A program made the translations under genes and the position numbers. From contig NZ_CANMFF010000005.1 in the NCBI RefSeq assembly GCF_947497005.1, positions 124,001 to 188,000 on the forward strand: a stretch of 64,000 nt of DNA, given 5' to 3'. Positions within the stretch are counted from its first letter, which is position 1. Each line of letters starts with the position of its first letter. The notes beneath the pieces were generated by a model. The model was not told the DNA's origin. It made no database searches and saw only the letters and a list, made by a program, of their open reading frames with translations. Shown in pieces: positions 63,415 to 64,000 of this stretch. This DNA is from an uncultured Ruegeria sp. (GTDB taxonomy: Bacteria; Pseudomonadota; Alphaproteobacteria; Rhodobacterales; Rhodobacteraceae).

Positions 63415-64000
63415 GAACGCACGATCTTCCGCTTTATCTGGAAATACTCTAAACGCGACCAGCTGAGCCTGCTGGCCGTGACATCAATGCTGTTTCCGCT
63501 GCTCTATCTTACGCTTGAATTGCCAAAACGCATCATCAACGATGCGATCGGGTCATCCACCACTGAGGTGACGATCTGGGGCTTCACCATGTCCCAGACA
63601 AATTTTTTGGTCATTTTGTGTATTGCCTTCCTGGCTGCGGTTCTGGCTCATGGCCTGATGAAGATGCGCATCAACACCATGAAAGGTGTGCTGAGCGAAC
63701 GGATGCTGCGTCGTCTTCGGTATCAGTTGATCAGTCGGGCCCTGCGTTTCCCTCAACCCTATTTCGAGAGGGTCAGCCAGGGAGAGATGGTTTCGATGGT
63801 CACGGCCGAAAGCGAGCCGATGGGCGGCCTGATGGGTGATGCGATCAGCCAGCCGGTTCTGCAGGCCGGGCAAATGATCACGATCCTGTCCTTCCTGTTT
63901 TTGCAAAGTGTCTGGTTTGGGATGGCCGCTGTGGCCCTAATTCCGTTACAGGCCTGGTTGATCCCTAAGCTGCAGCGCCAGATCAACCTACTGAACAAAA
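63412..64000 (+). CDS. ABC exporter, transmembrane domain (3' end outside window)
   Basis: At least 196 codons of a type-I ABC exporter membrane domain. From ATA 63412: ERTIFRFIWKYSKRDQLSLL, TM1 MLFPLLYLTLELPKR, a second hydrophobic region FLVILCIAFLAAVLAHGLM, then the intracellular-loop region RMLRRLRYQLISRALRFPQPYFERVSQGEMVSM, followed by TMs around LSFLFLQSVWFGMAAVALIP. There is no ATG, GTG or TTG in frame between the upstream stop (63340) and a GTG at 63478; the first ATG is 63487, which would remove TM-proximal residues. Exports unknown substrate; ATPase domain lies beyond the window. Confidence 0.75.
   Translation, partial: MERTIFRFIWKYSKRDQLSLLAVTSMLFPLLYLTLELPKRIINDAIGSSTTEVTIWGFTMSQTNFLVILCIAFLAAVLAHGLMKMRINTMKGVLSERMLRRLRYQLISRALRFPQPYFERVSQGEMVSMVTAESEPMGGLMGDAISQPVLQAGQMITILSFLFLQSVWFGMAAVALIPLQAWLIPKLQRQINLLNK

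Overview
The window reads as chromosomal DNA of a marine alphaproteobacterium of the Rhodobacteraceae, Roseobacter group (Ruegeria-like). The basis is family-level recognition: the pckA / chvI-chvG / hprK-rapZ-EIIA-HPr order, the etfBA and 3-hydroxybutyryl-CoA dehydrogenase set, a full C-P lyase locus with DUF1045, betaine-type methyl-group catabolism genes, and moderately high GC codon use. No rRNA, tRNA, insertion sequence, prophage or CRISPR array was seen.

Layout. 1-1.5 kb: end of a TSUP transporter, a membrane protein and a small winged-helix regulator. 1.5-9.2 kb: a candidate small RNA, pckA (minus), then the ChvI/ChvG two-component system, a C-terminal-only HprK, RapZ, a mannose-type EIIA, HPr and an acyltransferase. 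This is the alphaproteobacterial regulatory PTS, linking envelope stress and carbon status to gluconeogenesis. 9.2-15.4 kb: housekeeping genes on mixed strands (3-hydroxybutyryl-CoA dehydrogenase, DUF6473, etfAB, cobalamin adenosyltransferase, a twin-helix small protein, an SDR, an SH3 protein). 15.6-20 kb: parC, a lipoprotein and a solitary tuf. 20.1-24 kb looks accessory: an AT-richer secreted peptidoglycan-binding/alpha-beta-hydrolase protein, then a Slam-type outer-membrane protein divergent from a TbpB-like lipoprotein, probably its cargo. 24-24.7 kb: rpe.

24.8-38 kb is a phosphonate island. phnCDE1E2 (uptake) lies behind a Pho-box-like promoter and is followed by a frameshifted hexapeptide acetyltransferase. 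phnF (GntR/HutC repressor) faces phnG-H-I-HAD-J-K-L-N across a promoter with a perfect inverted repeat. A DUF1045 gene with two HxT motifs lies opposite phnN/phnM, and phnM closes the locus. No PhnP is visible, so the DUF1045 protein is a candidate replacement cyclic phosphodiesterase. 38-44.5 kb: seven tightly coupled minus-strand genes (methyltransferase, signal-less deacetylase, four glycosyltransferases, histidine phosphatase) look like an uncharacterised cytoplasmic glycan or glycolipid pathway.

44.9-47.3 kb: a large MscS-type channel. 47.3-54.6 kb: a minus-strand operon for a YejABEF-like ABC importer plus a family III CoA transferase. 54.8-62 kb: a methyltransferase paralogous to the one at 38 kb, a GST, then a demethylation operon (DMGDH-like flavoprotein, non-pyrrolysine MttB homologue, TetR regulator, second flavoprotein). 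62-64 kb: a protein of unknown function, a DUF3307 membrane protein and the start of an ABC exporter that lacks a canonical start codon. Two convergent intergenic gaps (29.61-29.77 and 47.30-47.39 kb) each hold three strong hairpins with shared words, suggesting an intergenic repeat family.
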